Assembly: GCF_004770905.1 (NCBI RefSeq)
Contig: NZ_RQHT01000014.1
Span: 186,001-250,000, forward strand
Direction: 5' to 3'
Length of the DNA: 64,000 nucleotides
Source of the DNA: Leptospira bandrabouensis
GTDB lineage: Bacteria; Spirochaetota; Leptospiria; Leptospirales; Leptospiraceae
In this document: positions 46,500-56,502 of the stretch, one piece after another
How the letters are laid out: every line of letters begins with the position of its first letter
How positions within the stretch are numbered: position 1 is the first letter of the stretch
Translations under genes and position numbers: made by a program
The notes under the pieces: model-generated
The model's input: the letters and a program-made list of their open reading frames with translations, nothing else
Databases searched by the model: none
What the model was told of the DNA's origin: nothing

Positions 46500-46985
46500 T
46501 TAGATTTTGCAGTAATTTTTTACTGTTTGGTCTTTTTCCAAAGTTTCGTGAAGATTGGACAACATCAAACTTGGGTTTGCTTTTGAATCTTCTGTGAAAA
46601 TTTTAGAGTAGTTTTCTTTTACTACTTCATTGAATCGAACACCTGATTTGCATTCAAAAAGTGTAGCTAGGTTGGAAAGTTTTTCCCCTTTTCCTGCTGC
46701 CATTTCTTGTTCCAAACTATCAAAATTCATATGCACATAAATCTCACGTGCATGTTCTTTTTGAGCAACGCCATCTGCTGTACAGTTAGAGGTTCCTGAT
46801 GTAATACCAAAAGTTTGGCTTCCCGCAGTTCCGTTGGTTGTAGCAACAAAAATTTGATTCCCACCAGGCATTACGAGAGTTCCTAGTCCGCATCCTGCCA
46901 TTCCGTATTTAGGAGCAGCTGACATTTGTGAAGCAAGTAGAATCATAGAGATTCCGATTGTGGAGATGAGTGTTAACTTTTTCAT
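46500..46985 (-). CDS. DUF3015 family exported protein, downstream copy
   Basis: A 161-residue exported protein with a signal peptide (TLISTIGISMILLASQMSAA). The DUF3015 signature starts at the mature N-terminus: KYGMAGCGLGT, NQIFVATTNGTAGSQTFGITSGTSNC. Two or three conserved cysteines probably form disulfides in the periplasm. The function of the family is unknown. It is a clear paralogue of the preceding gene, with only 16 bases between them, so this is a tandem duplication transcribed as one unit. Confidence 0.88.
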   Translation of the reverse strand: MKKLTLISTIGISMILLASQMSAAPKYGMAGCGLGTLVMPGGNQIFVATTNGTAGSQTFGITSGTSNCTADGVAQKEHAREIYVHMNFDSLEQEMAAGKGEKLSNLATLFECKSGVRFNEVVKENYSKIFTEDSKANPSLMLSNLHETLEKDQTVKNYCKI

Positions 46986-47001
46986 TTTATTTCATATCTC
47001 C

Positions 47002-47505
47002 TTAGATTTGTGAACAAGACTTAGCGAGAACTTTATCGCTTTTAACTTCTGATTTAACTGCTGAAAGTAAACTTGCAGGAGTTGAATCCTCAGTGATGAG
47101 TTTAGCATAGTTTTCTTTTGTTACTTGGCCAAATCTGGATAAAGAATCATTAGAACAACCGAGTAGGCTTCCAAGAGACTCTAATTTTTCCCCTTTCCCT
47201 GATGCCATTTCTTGGCCTAGAGAATCGTAGTTCATTGTTACGAATAATTCCTGAACTTTGTCTTGTTTTACAACACCGTCAGCTGTACAGTTGGAAGTTC
47301 CAGAGGTAATACCAAAAGTTTGGTTACCATAGATTCCATTAGTTGTTGCAACAAAAATTTGCTCAGCATTATTCTTTTGAAACACGTATGTCCCAAGTCC
47401 GCAACCAGCCATACCATATTTTTTTGCTTCTACAGCAGTAGATGTCATTGTGACAGCTACAACGGCAGCAGACAAAAATAGGATTGAGGTAATTCTTTTT
47501 CCCAT
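47002..47505 (-). CDS. DUF3015 family exported protein, upstream copy
   Basis: A 167-residue exported protein (signal FLSAAVVAVTMTSTAVEA) with the DUF3015 motifs KKYGMAGCGLGTY, QIFVATTNGIYGNQTFG and TSGTSNCTADGV. The C-terminal half differs more from its paralogue but keeps ENYAKLITEDS. The ATG is preceded by AAGGAGAATTC, a strong ribosome binding site, suggesting good expression. First gene of the pair; the ~220 bases upstream show no other gene. Confidence 0.88.
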   Translation of the reverse strand: MGKRITSILFLSAAVVAVTMTSTAVEAKKYGMAGCGLGTYVFQKNNAEQIFVATTNGIYGNQTFGITSGTSNCTADGVVKQDKVQELFVTMNYDSLGQEMASGKGEKLESLGSLLGCSNDSLSRFGQVTKENYAKLITEDSTPASLLSAVKSEVKSDKVLAKSCSQI

Positions 47506-47728
47506 TTCGAATTCTCCTTTTGAAACTTTCGAATCAAATTCGGACGAAATCTAATCGATCTTTTTAATTCGTCAAAAACTTTTTCGAAAGGCAATATAAT
47601 TTCTTTCCTAGGGTCTTCGATAAAACAAAAATTTAGAATCAAATTAAGTTGCAGAAAAGGAGCGTATAACGCGAATTTCGTCATACGAGTGATGCAATGC
47701 CGACTGAATTTGATTCAAGGATTGACCC

Positions 47729-49630
47729 CTATTCCCCCAAAAACTGGATTCCCGAATACAATAGAACAGGTTTTCCATCGATTCTTTTTAATTCCATCCT
47801 TTCCCCTAAATTGCGACCAAAACCCAGAATCCGAAGTGTAGATTCTGATTCTAACTGACAAGGAAATTGGTTAAAATTCTCCATTCCACCTAACGAATAA
47901 AAAACTTTTGCATTGATAAACCCACGTTTATCTTCTTTTAGTTCTACTCTGGAAATGAGTGAATACGGATCCTTAGTTTTATAAGTGGTTAAAAAAGATT
48001 TTTCTGGCAACCTAAAGTCAGGTCGAACCAAAACTCCAAAACCCCAACTTCCTTTGGCTGCATTTAATGAATACATAGTAAAGATGGGAATTTCTTCCCA
48101 AGTTTCAAATTCGATCCGCATCGATTCTAATGTTTTTTCTTTCACTGGGATTAAACCAAAAAACAGACGTAAGTTGGTTCCAAATCGATTGTCTTTTTCT
48201 ACTAAATCAAAGTCAAAACCCATCATTTCGATTTTAGGTGGATTACCTTGTTTTACTTCATGAACACCCAAAGGAGAAACATAAAGCCCATAAAATCCAT
48301 CTAACTGGTTTTGATTTTTTCGTTCTGGTAATGGAGGTGATTCTAATTTCAATCCTGTTTTGTATTCGTATATTATATCCAGAATCTCTTTGTTAGCTGG
48401 TCGAATCGAAGCCGTCGCAAAACTCAAAGTGTTTCCCACAAGGAAACTTGCTGTTTCTGATTCAGGATCATAAATCAAATCTGCAAAAAAGGGAGGAAGG
48501 GATCCCGAGTGACCCGAAATCCAAATACTTTTATCACCACTTTTCCTTTCTTCCATTAAAACGGGAAGGCCCAATTTCATTTGAAAATTGGAACTCGGTC
48601 CTTTTTGGATGCGATGGAATTCGAAAAAACTGGATGGAGAAAGAAGACCACTCCCTCTTTTGCTTTGGAAGAATGCCTTCATAAAAAGACCCATATCTTC
48701 TCCGGTGGTCGAAAGAGAACCAGCCGTTAAATCACGGATCACAGGCCTCACGGTTTTTGTTTTCCAAAACAATCCAGAATATCCAGAAACCAACTCCGAT
48801 CCTTCATTTAACTCTAACAAGGTGGAATGTTTCATTCCCGCCTTTGAAAAAATATTCTTTTGAAAATACTCTTCAATCCCAACACCTGATACTCGTTCGA
48901 TGACAATTCCCAAAAGCCCAAACCCAAAATTGGAATAGGAATGGGCTTTCCCTGGTTCGTTTTTTTCCATCTGCGAAAGTGTTTGGGGAAGAGAACGAAA
49001 GGTGTCCAATATCTCAGGATCCTTAGCTTCAGGAGATAGGAAAAAACCAGAGGCCCTGTCAGAAGGAAATCCCGATTGGTGGGTCAAAATATCTCGAATG
49101 GTAACTTCGCGGTATTTTTTTTCTCGAGAAGGCATTACATTTACTTCCGGTAAATATTTCGATACCGGATCATCTAACTGTAGTTTGCCATTATCTTGTA
49201 ATTGCAAAAGAGAAATCCCAGTCAATAGTTTGGTGATACTTCCAATTTTAAACCGTTTGATTTGCTCTTTGTTGTCTACACCAAGTGATCCAGAATGTAC
49301 AATGCCATCACCTAACAAATACATGTAAGACAAGGATTTGATTCCTGAGTCTCTAACTTCTTCTATTTTGGATAAAACCACTTTCTCTGTAGTTGCGATA
49401 TCCTTATGGTAAACTTCCTTGGGTTTTTCTTGTAGGGAGGAACATTGTAAAAAAATAAAAATGTTTAATATCAGAAAAAAGGATTTTGATTTACGATTTA
49501 AGGAAACAGGAAGAGGAAAAAATAATGGGAGTGGATGAAACGGAAGAAGAGATTCTTCTTTTTCCTTAGTTTGGAATTTAGCAGAAGACTGAACCGAAGA
49601 CTCAGTGTTTTTTGAAGAACGAGGTTTCAT
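47729..49630 (-). CDS. Serine hydrolase of the class C beta-lactamase/penicillin-binding family
   Basis: A protein of about 633 residues. The active-site motifs are S-x-x-K in FKIGSITKLLTG (about 130), YSNFGFGLLG (Y-x-N) and SGHSGSLPP (H-x-G). The family includes esterases, D-amino-acid peptidases and beta-lactamases; resistance should not be inferred. A C-terminal beta-rich domain (about 430-633) resembles the lipocalin-like tail of DUF3471-type members. A hydrophobic segment and lipobox (FFLILNIFIFLQC) lies some 55 residues after the chosen ATG, which is late for a signal peptide. The true start may differ; the frame opens 20 codons earlier still. Confidence 0.85.
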   Translation of the reverse strand: MKPRSSKNTESSVQSSAKFQTKEKEESLLPFHPLPLFFPLPVSLNRKSKSFFLILNIFIFLQCSSLQEKPKEVYHKDIATTEKVVLSKIEEVRDSGIKSLSYMYLLGDGIVHSGSLGVDNKEQIKRFKIGSITKLLTGISLLQLQDNGKLQLDDPVSKYLPEVNVMPSREKKYREVTIRDILTHQSGFPSDRASGFFLSPEAKDPEILDTFRSLPQTLSQMEKNEPGKAHSYSNFGFGLLGIVIERVSGVGIEEYFQKNIFSKAGMKHSTLLELNEGSELVSGYSGLFWKTKTVRPVIRDLTAGSLSTTGEDMGLFMKAFFQSKRGSGLLSPSSFFEFHRIQKGPSSNFQMKLGLPVLMEERKSGDKSIWISGHSGSLPPFFADLIYDPESETASFLVGNTLSFATASIRPANKEILDIIYEYKTGLKLESPPLPERKNQNQLDGFYGLYVSPLGVHEVKQGNPPKIEMMGFDFDLVEKDNRFGTNLRLFFGLIPVKEKTLESMRIEFETWEEIPIFTMYSLNAAKGSWGFGVLVRPDFRLPEKSFLTTYKTKDPYSLISRVELKEDKRGFINAKVFYSLGGMENFNQFPCQLESESTLRILGFGRNLGERMELKRIDGKPVLLYSGIQFLGE

Positions 49631-49681
49631 TCCCCTAAAAAATGAAAATCTATCATTTGCGGCAAGCCCATAAAAAACAAA

Positions 49682-49708
49682 ACTCCCCAAACCTATGGAA
49701 TGGGGAGT
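49682..49708. repeat. Inverted repeat between serine hydrolase and topoisomerase genes
   Basis: ACTCCCCA (49682-49689) pairs with TGGGGAGT (49701-49708) around an 11-base loop. A second imperfect dyad follows at about 49720-49755 (CCAAACG ... CGTTTGG). Neither has a T-run on the minus strand. They may mark the end of the topoisomerase transcript, but this is uncertain. Confidence 0.4.
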
Positions 49709-49798
49709 GATCGCTATGCCAAACGGAAAGAACTACAATTGTTCCTTTCGTTTGGGCTTTGTTTGTTGGTAAAAATTTTGCCTGTGAGTGGATAAACC

Positions 49799-51925
49799 TT
49801 AGTCTTCAATCACACTCATAGAGTATTCAGAAATTGCCTCACGACGTTTTTCTGCATAGTCTTTGTGAAACCATAAGTCTTGGGTATTTTTGGCAGTTTT
49901 TTTATTTCCCACAGTGATTGTGGTCATACAATGATCGACTGCATATTTCATTGCTTCTTTTCCAGTTTCCCCAAGTCCCTTGTTTCGTTTTTTGCGAGTG
50001 ATTTCACCACCTTGTTTGTTCACTTTCGCAACTAACTTGTCGTAGTCGGAATCATCGATACAAAATACAGTTTCTTTTTTTGCATCTTTCCACTTCACAT
50101 CCACCTCATAAAGTGGTGCCGCAGAAATATTGATAAAACCTAAATCAAAAAGTTCAGGCCAATACTCATAGAAAAAAGACAACATTAAAGACCTGATGGC
50201 ATAGCCATCAAAATCCGCATCCGTGATGATACTGATGCGATCGTAATGAAGTTCATCAATGGACTTCACTTTTTGGTCGAGTGGAAGGCCCACAATGGCT
50301 ACGATATTTTTCATCTCTTCGTTTTGCATGGCTTTCGCAAGAGACATCCCCTTACAGTTGAGTGGTTTTCCCCGGAGTGGAAAAAGCCCATGTAACTTGG
50401 GATTTCTTGCAGGACGTAGACCCGCAATCGCTGAGTCCCCTTCCGCCACAAAAAGAATTCGGCCTGGATCGTTTGGTTTGCCCGTCGGAGGCATAAGCTT
50501 AGGGATATTGTTCCGAGACGCCTTACGGAGGCCTTTCTGCGCATCCTCGAGCTGTTTCATCTGGGTTCTGCGTTCCATCACCATCTTAATTTCTTCGATG
50601 AGGCCCGTTTTTTTCAAAAGTTTGTCGAGGTGTTTGTCCACAGACTTTCGAATGTCTTCATTCAAATCATTGATGAGATAAGATTTATCTTGTGACTTAA
50701 ACCGAGGATTGAGGATACGAAGGTTTACATACATATGAAAACAACTTCTTACATCGTTTCTTGTACATTGAGTGTTTAGTTTTTTTTCTAAACTGACAAT
50801 TTGTGATTTTTTACGAATCTCATCACAAAGTCTATTTTCTAAATACTCAATCGCAGATCCACCTTGCGGGCAAAAAATCGAGTTTACCCAAGTCAGAGTT
50901 TTGTTTTGTCCCACAACTACATAAGTATCCATATGGATTTGAGAGGAGGAAGTTTTATCCGCATAATCTAACTTATAGTAAACCATCTCGGAGTTACTAA
51001 AAATCTCATCAAAACCTTTTTTGAATTTATACTTTTCTTTTCCAGTTTTGTGAATGAATACTACTTCTAAACCAGGGTTAGACATAGCAATATCTTGAAG
51101 GTATTGTTTCACCAAATTGATGTTAAAAGATGTGTCTAAATTGTTAAAATAAGCTGGATTGAGTTCAAACTCCACTGTTGTTCCGTGGTCTTCCTTTTTA
51201 GCAGTTTCAATCACGGCAGTCATCCCTGTTTTATCACAAGGTGCTTTTAGTTGTTTGATTTGGTCAGCGGATAATAACGGACAATCTACAAAGGTCCCAT
51301 GTTCATCATAGTATAAATGAACTCGTTCTGTATCTTCTTTCGAAAGTTTAAAACCACGGATAGTTTTTTTCACATCATCATGAATGCTAAACATTTTTTT
51401 GTAAGCTTTTCCACCGTTGATGGTTTTCACTCTAAAAAAGGAAGAGACCATACGTACAAGAGAAATCCCCACTCCGTTCTGTCCGGCAACATGGTCTTCT
51501 TTGACTTTATCATCAAAGTTTTCTCCATACATCAAATGGAGGTAAACTCCTTCGGCATTGTCTGCAGGAATCCCACGACCGTTATCTTGGATGGTAACAC
51601 GTTTACGATCGGTTGACAATTGGATGATGAGTTTATTCATCTTGTCTTTTTCTGGAATGGATTTGTCGTTTAAGTTCTTTCTGTACTCATCCACACAGTT
51701 CATACATGCTTCATCCAAACACTTTAGTTTGGCTGGAATGTCGGAAAGTTCTTCGTGTACGATATCATACTTACCAGCGTTATCTTTGGTAAAAAAATGT
51801 TGTTCAAAAGTGGAAAGGGAGTTTTGCCCAAGCCACATTCCTGTACGCATACGAACGTGTTCTACATTCGATAATTTCTTAAAATTTCGCGAATTTCCTG
51901 AGGTTTTTTCAGTTTTTTGAGCCAT
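49799..51925 (-). CDS. Type IIA topoisomerase ATPase/TOPRIM subunit (ParE/GyrB-like, divergent)
   Basis: A 708-residue GyrB-type subunit. The GHKL ATPase domain (about 20-230) has [20 protein letters not shown] and [11 protein letters not shown] transducer domain (about 240-400) follows, and the TOPRIM domain has [14 protein letters not shown] (about 493) and the metal-binding [14 protein letters not shown] (about 568). [13 protein letters not shown] is also present. It departs from standard GyrB/ParE in several blocks (for example [17 protein letters not shown], close in style to phage and eukaryotic enzymes). It lies six bases after the partner subunit gene in the same operon, in A-then-B order. 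It is probably a second topoisomerase beside a gyrase elsewhere in the genome. Confidence 0.88.
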   Translation of the reverse strand: MAQKTEKTSGNSRNFKKLSNVEHVRMRTGMWLGQNSLSTFEQHFFTKDNAGKYDIVHEELSDIPAKLKCLDEACMNCVDEYRKNLNDKSIPEKDKMNKLIIQLSTDRKRVTIQDNGRGIPADNAEGVYLHLMYGENFDDKVKEDHVAGQNGVGISLVRMVSSFFRVKTINGGKAYKKMFSIHDDVKKTIRGFKLSKEDTERVHLYYDEHGTFVDCPLLSADQIKQLKAPCDKTGMTAVIETAKKEDHGTTVEFELNPAYFNNLDTSFNINLVKQYLQDIAMSNPGLEVVFIHKTGKEKYKFKKGFDEIFSNSEMVYYKLDYADKTSSSQIHMDTYVVVGQNKTLTWVNSIFCPQGGSAIEYLENRLCDEIRKKSQIVSLEKKLNTQCTRNDVRSCFHMYVNLRILNPRFKSQDKSYLINDLNEDIRKSVDKHLDKLLKKTGLIEEIKMVMERRTQMKQLEDAQKGLRKASRNNIPKLMPPTGKPNDPGRILFVAEGDSAIAGLRPARNPKLHGLFPLRGKPLNCKGMSLAKAMQNEEMKNIVAIVGLPLDQKVKSIDELHYDRISIITDADFDGYAIRSLMLSFFYEYWPELFDLGFINISAAPLYEVDVKWKDAKKETVFCIDDSDYDKLVAKVNKQGGEITRKKRNKGLGETGKEAMKYAVDHCMTTITVGNKKTAKNTQDLWFHKDYAEKRREAISEYSMSVIED

Positions 51926-51931
51926 AATGAT

Positions 51932-53302
51932 TTATTTCGGATCCCATTTTTTCTTCAGTTCATCAAGTTCATCGGTCATAAAACCGGTGAGTTTTTTATC
52001 ATCTTTTTGTAATGTCGTATACTCAGTGTATTTTGTTTTTGCTTCTACAATGGCATCTTCACATTTACGAACTTCTTCCAAAGTCATTCGATAGACTGGA
52101 ATGGAACTCAACCATTCAAAATAAACAAACTTAGCTGCTTTTAATTTATCTTCGAATTCTTTTTTGGACTTAATGCCTGTTACTTTTTCGTTCCACTTTT
52201 CTTTGATGAATCGAATGAGTTCTGAGTTACGATCAATCTTTTCTTTTTCGAGTCCAGCGAGTCGTTTGAAACGACGAATGAGATGGGTTTTTCTAAAATC
52301 ACAGAATCGTTTGATGATTTCTTCTGGATTAAAGTTACGAAGTTTTCCTTCGTGAGTGATGACGTTGATGGTTAAAACTTCATTGTTCTCTTTGGAAAAA
52401 AGTTCTTTGATTTCTTTTTCCGAAGGTTCTTCGCCTTTTTTGGCAACGAGTTCAATTTTGAAGGTTTGACTGGAATGATCTACATAGTCCTTCAACCAAT
52501 TGTCCTTCTTTTCGATCAGGTCATCCAAATAACCAACAACCTTTTCTCGGTTCCAGTTCATTGGTGCATCAACTAGAAACAATTTCCCATCTTCTTTTTT
52601 GAAACCAAACGTAGTGGACATCACTGTGCTACCGTTGTCGTTTTTGGACAACTTCACTTCTCCACCGTACCCTTTGTACCAAGGTGTGATCTTTTTTGGT
52701 TTCCCCGTTTTTAAATAGGTAACTTGTGATTCAATGACATCACTGAGTTTGTGTGCAGGAATAAAACAACGGAAACCCGTTGCAATCCCTTGGATGTTAT
52801 TTAAGAGGACAACGGGAACCTTTCCCACAAAATGAATGGGTTCATCTTCGGTTTCATCATAATTTTTGACATAATCAATATCAGGCAAACTTTCAAAGAA
52901 TCCTAAATCTTTCGCGAAGTCGGAAAGTTTGACTTCTGTATATCGAGGGGACGCAATTGCATTGGGATCTAAAACATCCCCAAAAGTTCCTTCGCCGTGT
53001 ACAAGCGGATAGTTATTGGCAAAAGCAAAGTCTTGTGCCATTTGAGAAAGGGCATCTTGAATGGAACGATCTCCGTGCGGATGGTATCCCATCGCAAGCC
53101 CTGCCACTTTTACAGTTTTGGTATGGCGGTTACGAGCGTCAGAGTTCCACATCGCCCATAAAATCCTTCGTTGAACAGGCTTTAGACCATCAATTTCTTG
53201 CGGAATGGCTCTCGAATCGCATACATAGCGAGAGTATTTCCTTTGGTCATCATTCACTTGGTCTTCAAAGGGGCGTTTCGGATACTGTTCTTCGTTCTTC
53301 AT
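51932..53302 (-). CDS. Type IIA topoisomerase DNA-cleavage subunit without C-terminal beta-pinwheel (ParC/GyrA-like)
   Basis: A 456-residue GyrA-type breakage-reunion subunit. Markers are [52 protein letters not shown] with catalytic Tyr121, and [13 protein letters not shown]. It ends after the coiled-coil region (about 340-440). It lacks the whole C-terminal beta-pinwheel domain of GyrA/ParC (usually 800 or more residues for GyrA), so it is closer in size to phage T4 gp52. Asp/Ser at the quinolone-binding position is replaced (HGDRSI rather than HGDSAV). I start at the ATG with TGGA upstream; a GTG five codons earlier is possible. Complete at both ends, so not a truncation by frameshift. Confidence 0.88.
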   Translation of the reverse strand: MKNEEQYPKRPFEDQVNDDQRKYSRYVCDSRAIPQEIDGLKPVQRRILWAMWNSDARNRHTKTVKVAGLAMGYHPHGDRSIQDALSQMAQDFAFANNYPLVHGEGTFGDVLDPNAIASPRYTEVKLSDFAKDLGFFESLPDIDYVKNYDETEDEPIHFVGKVPVVLLNNIQGIATGFRCFIPAHKLSDVIESQVTYLKTGKPKKITPWYKGYGGEVKLSKNDNGSTVMSTTFGFKKEDGKLFLVDAPMNWNREKVVGYLDDLIEKKDNWLKDYVDHSSQTFKIELVAKKGEEPSEKEIKELFSKENNEVLTINVITHEGKLRNFNPEEIIKRFCDFRKTHLIRRFKRLAGLEKEKIDRNSELIRFIKEKWNEKVTGIKSKKEFEDKLKAAKFVYFEWLSSIPVYRMTLEEVRKCEDAIVEAKTKYTEYTTLQKDDKKLTGFMTDELDELKKKWDPK

Positions 53303-53382
53303 GGTTCCAAATGACACAGGGATGGGGTGAATTGACTTGTCAAGCGGTTTTCCCTTTTTAGACTGGCGATACGCACCGGTCT

Positions 53383-54255
53383 ATGTCCCCAGAAACTCAA
53401 GTATACTCCCGATTCTATTGGCTTTTATGTACCTTGATTTTTTTTTCTGGATCTAACTGCCAGAACCTGAAATCACTCATCACCAGAGATCCAATTTCAG
53501 AAATTCCCGCTTCTGTTTTATACATTAAATCTCCTAGAAAAATGTCTCAATCCTTCTTCAAAGAAGGTTCCTCTCACTTCCGATTTATCGAATGGGAACC
53601 TGGGAAAACTACAGGATATGCAGAGAAAATCGAACTCAGTTTCCTTGCTTATGACAGTAATTTTTTATCAAAAGTGAAATCAGAATTTGGTAACGAACCA
53701 TTTGAATCCTATAAAATCATTTGGAACAAAAAGATTGGAAAATTCAAAAAAGATGAATCTGAAAAACGAATTCTTTTTGTTTATACCGAATCCTATGCTT
53801 CAGAAACCAAAGGTTCTACACTTACAGCTCTTTTAGAAAAAAAATTCAATACTAATGAAATAAAATCTTCCATCGAAGAGTTCGATTTATTTGAATTAGG
53901 TGGTGATACAGGATTACTAATAGAAGAAGGAATTCACTCTGCTTTAAGTGGAGAAAATCGTTGGTCTCATAGTTTGGGAACTATGGAGTTTTTTTCCAAC
54001 TCCACCGTTTTTACCAAACAAGAAGCAGGAACCATCAAATCGGAACATGTTTCCAATCATTACGACTACCTTCAACTTCGTTATGAATTAAACGAAACAG
54101 AAACCGACAAATTATATTCCAAACTTATTTATAAAGAAAATAATACACAACTATACTTTGTTCCGCCGTATACAAATGGACTCACTACTAAAACAAAAGA
54201 ACCATTTGGTTACAAACGGATCGGAGATTTTTTACTCAAAGAGGAAATCAAATGA
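53383..54255 (+). CDS. Hypothetical lipoprotein
   Basis: A 290-residue exported protein. The signal region ([16 protein letters not shown]) ends at a Cys that fits the relaxed spirochaetal lipobox (GSNC). The mature chain has mixed strands and helices without a recognised domain. Notable parts are [28 protein letters not shown] (split at a Lys-rich loop), an acidic middle and a Tyr-rich end ([18 protein letters not shown]). The stop overlaps gltX as ATGA, so the two are co-translated, although a shared role is not evident. Confidence 0.72.
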   Translation: MSPETQVYSRFYWLLCTLIFFSGSNCQNLKSLITRDPISEIPASVLYIKSPRKMSQSFFKEGSSHFRFIEWEPGKTTGYAEKIELSFLAYDSNFLSKVKSEFGNEPFESYKIIWNKKIGKFKKDESEKRILFVYTESYASETKGSTLTALLEKKFNTNEIKSSIEEFDLFELGGDTGLLIEEGIHSALSGENRWSHSLGTMEFFSNSTVFTKQEAGTIKSEHVSNHYDYLQLRYELNETETDKLYSKLIYKENNTQLYFVPPYTNGLTTKTKEPFGYKRIGDFLLKEEIK

Positions 54256-55802
54256 CAGAAGTTCGCACCCGTTTTGCCCCGTCCCCTTCCGGATTTCTCC
54301 ACGTTGGAGGAGCAAGAACTGCTTTATTTAATTATTTATACGCGAAAGCCAAAAAAGGAAAGTTCTTACTTCGTATTGAAGACACGGACCAAGACCGTTC
54401 TACAGAAGCCTCTTTTAAAATTATTTTAGAATCTTTAAAATGGCTGGGAATGGAATGGGACGAAGGTCCGGGAGTGGGTGGTCCAAACGGCCCATACACT
54501 CAGTCTGAAAGAATTCATATTTATAAAGAATACACAGACAAACTAATCTCTGAAAAAAAAGCGTACCGTTGTTTTTGTTCTGCAGAGGAACTCGAGGGCA
54601 AAAAAAAACAAGCCGATGCCATGGGAATTCCATACATCTACGATGGTAAATGTTCTGACCTTACTGATGCAGAAATCCAATCCCAAATGGAGAAAAAAAT
54701 CCCTTTCACTGTAAGATTCAAAACTCCACATAAAATTGTGATCGTAGACGATATGATCCAAGGAAAAGTAAAGTTTGAATCCAAACTCATTGGTGACTTT
54801 ATTATCGTGAAGTCCGATGGATTTCCTTCGTATAACTATGCTGTGGTGATTGATGATGCACTTATGAAAATCACGCACGTGATTCGCGGAGTGGGACATC
54901 TTTCCAACACACCACGCCAAATTTTAATTTTTGAAGCTTTTGGATTTCCCCTTCCGAGATTTGCTCATGCCAGTGAAATTGTGGGAACCGATGGAAAAAA
55001 ACTTTCCAAACGTGCGGGAGCTACCTCTGTTCTTGCCTTCCGCGACTTAGGTTACTCAAGTGATACCATGAGAAACTATATGGCTCTCCTTGGATGGACT
55101 TCTCCTGATGGAAAAGAATATATGAGTGACGAAGAGCTCTGTGCTGTTTTTGATGTGGAACGCTGCTCTAAATCACCTGCTACCTTTGATGTATTCAAAA
55201 AACTAAAAGAAGAAGAAAAGGAAACTGTTGATTTTAATAAGTTATCCCTTCTCGGACTTGCAGAATATCTAAACCCAAAATCAAAACTCAATTGGATGTC
55301 GAATAAATACATTCGTGATGTAAAGATTGAAACCTTAGGAAAGGAACTCGAACCATTTCTCAAAGATTGCCAAATTCCAGAAGAATACAAAAAAGGAACC
55401 AATCCTCAACTTCTCTCTATTTTGGATTCCGTTCGTGTGTATTTGGACAGACTCATCCAAGCTCCACCTTACATCGAAGAATTCTTTTTGGAGAATCTCC
55501 AATTTGAAAACGAAGAAGCAAAACAACTGATTTTGGAAGGAAATGGAAAGGCTGTGGTTTCTGCGTTTTACCAATATGTGAAGTCACATAGTTTGGTAAC
55601 TCCTGATGATTACAAAGAGGCGATGGCAAAGGCCGGGGAAACCACCGGGGAAAAAGGAAGGACTCTTTTTATGCCAATTCGAGCTGTCACTACGGGCAAA
55701 TCCCACGGATTAGAACTTCCCATCCTCTTTAGCCTTCTTGGCCAAGAGAAACTGATCAAACGGATGGAACACTTGGCCGAGGCTCTTGGCCTCAGCATTT
55801 AA
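54252..55802 (+). CDS. gltX: Glutamate--tRNA ligase
   Basis: GltX charges tRNA-Glu and is a class I synthetase. The 516-residue protein has the HIGH-type motif [20 protein letters not shown] (about 8-27) and the KMSKS-type motif [10 protein letters not shown] (about 249-258). [10 protein letters not shown] is also clear, and the C-terminal anticodon-binding domain (about 340-510) includes [12 protein letters not shown]. The cysteines of a zinc site in the acceptor-binding insert (CFCSAEEL and YDGKC) are present, as in E. coli GltX. Length slightly above the ~470 norm. The start overlaps the upstream lipoprotein stop. Confidence 0.95.
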   Translation: MTEVRTRFAPSPSGFLHVGGARTALFNYLYAKAKKGKFLLRIEDTDQDRSTEASFKIILESLKWLGMEWDEGPGVGGPNGPYTQSERIHIYKEYTDKLISEKKAYRCFCSAEELEGKKKQADAMGIPYIYDGKCSDLTDAEIQSQMEKKIPFTVRFKTPHKIVIVDDMIQGKVKFESKLIGDFIIVKSDGFPSYNYAVVIDDALMKITHVIRGVGHLSNTPRQILIFEAFGFPLPRFAHASEIVGTDGKKLSKRAGATSVLAFRDLGYSSDTMRNYMALLGWTSPDGKEYMSDEELCAVFDVERCSKSPATFDVFKKLKEEEKETVDFNKLSLLGLAEYLNPKSKLNWMSNKYIRDVKIETLGKELEPFLKDCQIPEEYKKGTNPQLLSILDSVRVYLDRLIQAPPYIEEFFLENLQFENEEAKQLILEGNGKAVVSAFYQYVKSHSLVTPDDYKEAMAKAGETTGEKGRTLFMPIRAVTTGKSHGLELPILFSLLGQEKLIKRMEHLAEALGLSI

Positions 55803-55871
55803 GAAATTTTTTCGCTCGCTGTTTGTTTTTAGGGCATTTTTGACTTTTTTTCTCCTTCTCCTTCGTGTAAT

Positions 55872-56501
55872 ATGAATAGAGAGGGGAGGGAGAAACGGCC
55901 TTTGACTGCATCTGAAGTTTTGCCTTATTTATTAACCCCCTCTGTAGGATCATACGCCATGTTCCTACCACCAGATATGTCTTCTGTCAGACATTTCCGA
56001 ACAGAGCTCAAACGTACCTTAGAAGACAACGGGTTTAGTGCTGAAAATATCATGCAGATTGAACTGGCGGCAGACGAAGCTCTAACCAATGCCGTGGCTG
56101 CAAACGTATCTTGCCACTGTGATGAAACCATTATCTGCCGTTGGCGAATTGATTCTGCCAAATTCACTCTATACATTTTAGATTATGGATCGGGACTTTC
56201 GGAAGATGGTTCACTTCCTGATAACGACAAAGAACTTCTTAGATCCAATCAAAACCAATGTTTTAGTACCTTCCTCGACCATATCAAAAATCACCAAAGC
56301 AGAAAACCGGATACCCTACCTTATAATGGCTCTGGCCAAAAACATAAGAACATGGGAAAAGGATTGAAAATTATCAATGCCATGATGGACTCCGTTAAAG
56401 TAATGTTTCACGGAGAAGGAATGGTAGACGAAGCACCGGCGGGATTCAAAGTAATGGGTTCCATCATCGCTCTCGAATACGACCGTTCCAAACACTTATA
56501 A
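55872..56501 (+). CDS. RsbW-like ATP-binding anti-sigma / histidine-kinase-fold protein
   Basis: A 209-residue GHKL-ATPase protein. The core is MQIELAADEALTNAVAANV (N box, about 60-78), LDYGSGLS (G1 box) and NMGKGLKIINAMMD (G2 box). This fits serine kinases such as RsbW or SpoIIAB, which phosphorylate an anti-anti-sigma factor. The loop with QNQCFSTFLDHIKNHQ between them is longer than in RsbW. It is followed after one base by a TTG-started glycosyltransferase gene, so they are probably one transcript. Partners (sigma factor, antagonist) are not in the window, though a SpoIIE-type phosphatase is at 15331. Confidence 0.85.
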   Translation: MNREGREKRPLTASEVLPYLLTPSVGSYAMFLPPDMSSVRHFRTELKRTLEDNGFSAENIMQIELAADEALTNAVAANVSCHCDETIICRWRIDSAKFTLYILDYGSGLSEDGSLPDNDKELLRSNQNQCFSTFLDHIKNHQSRKPDTLPYNGSGQKHKNMGKGLKIINAMMDSVKVMFHGEGMVDEAPAGFKVMGSIIALEYDRSKHL

Positions 56502-56502
56502 T

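Noticed and set aside
51932..53302. Truncated or frameshifted parC.
   Set aside because: The protein ends cleanly with its stop six bases before the partner gene, and no beta-pinwheel remnant follows.
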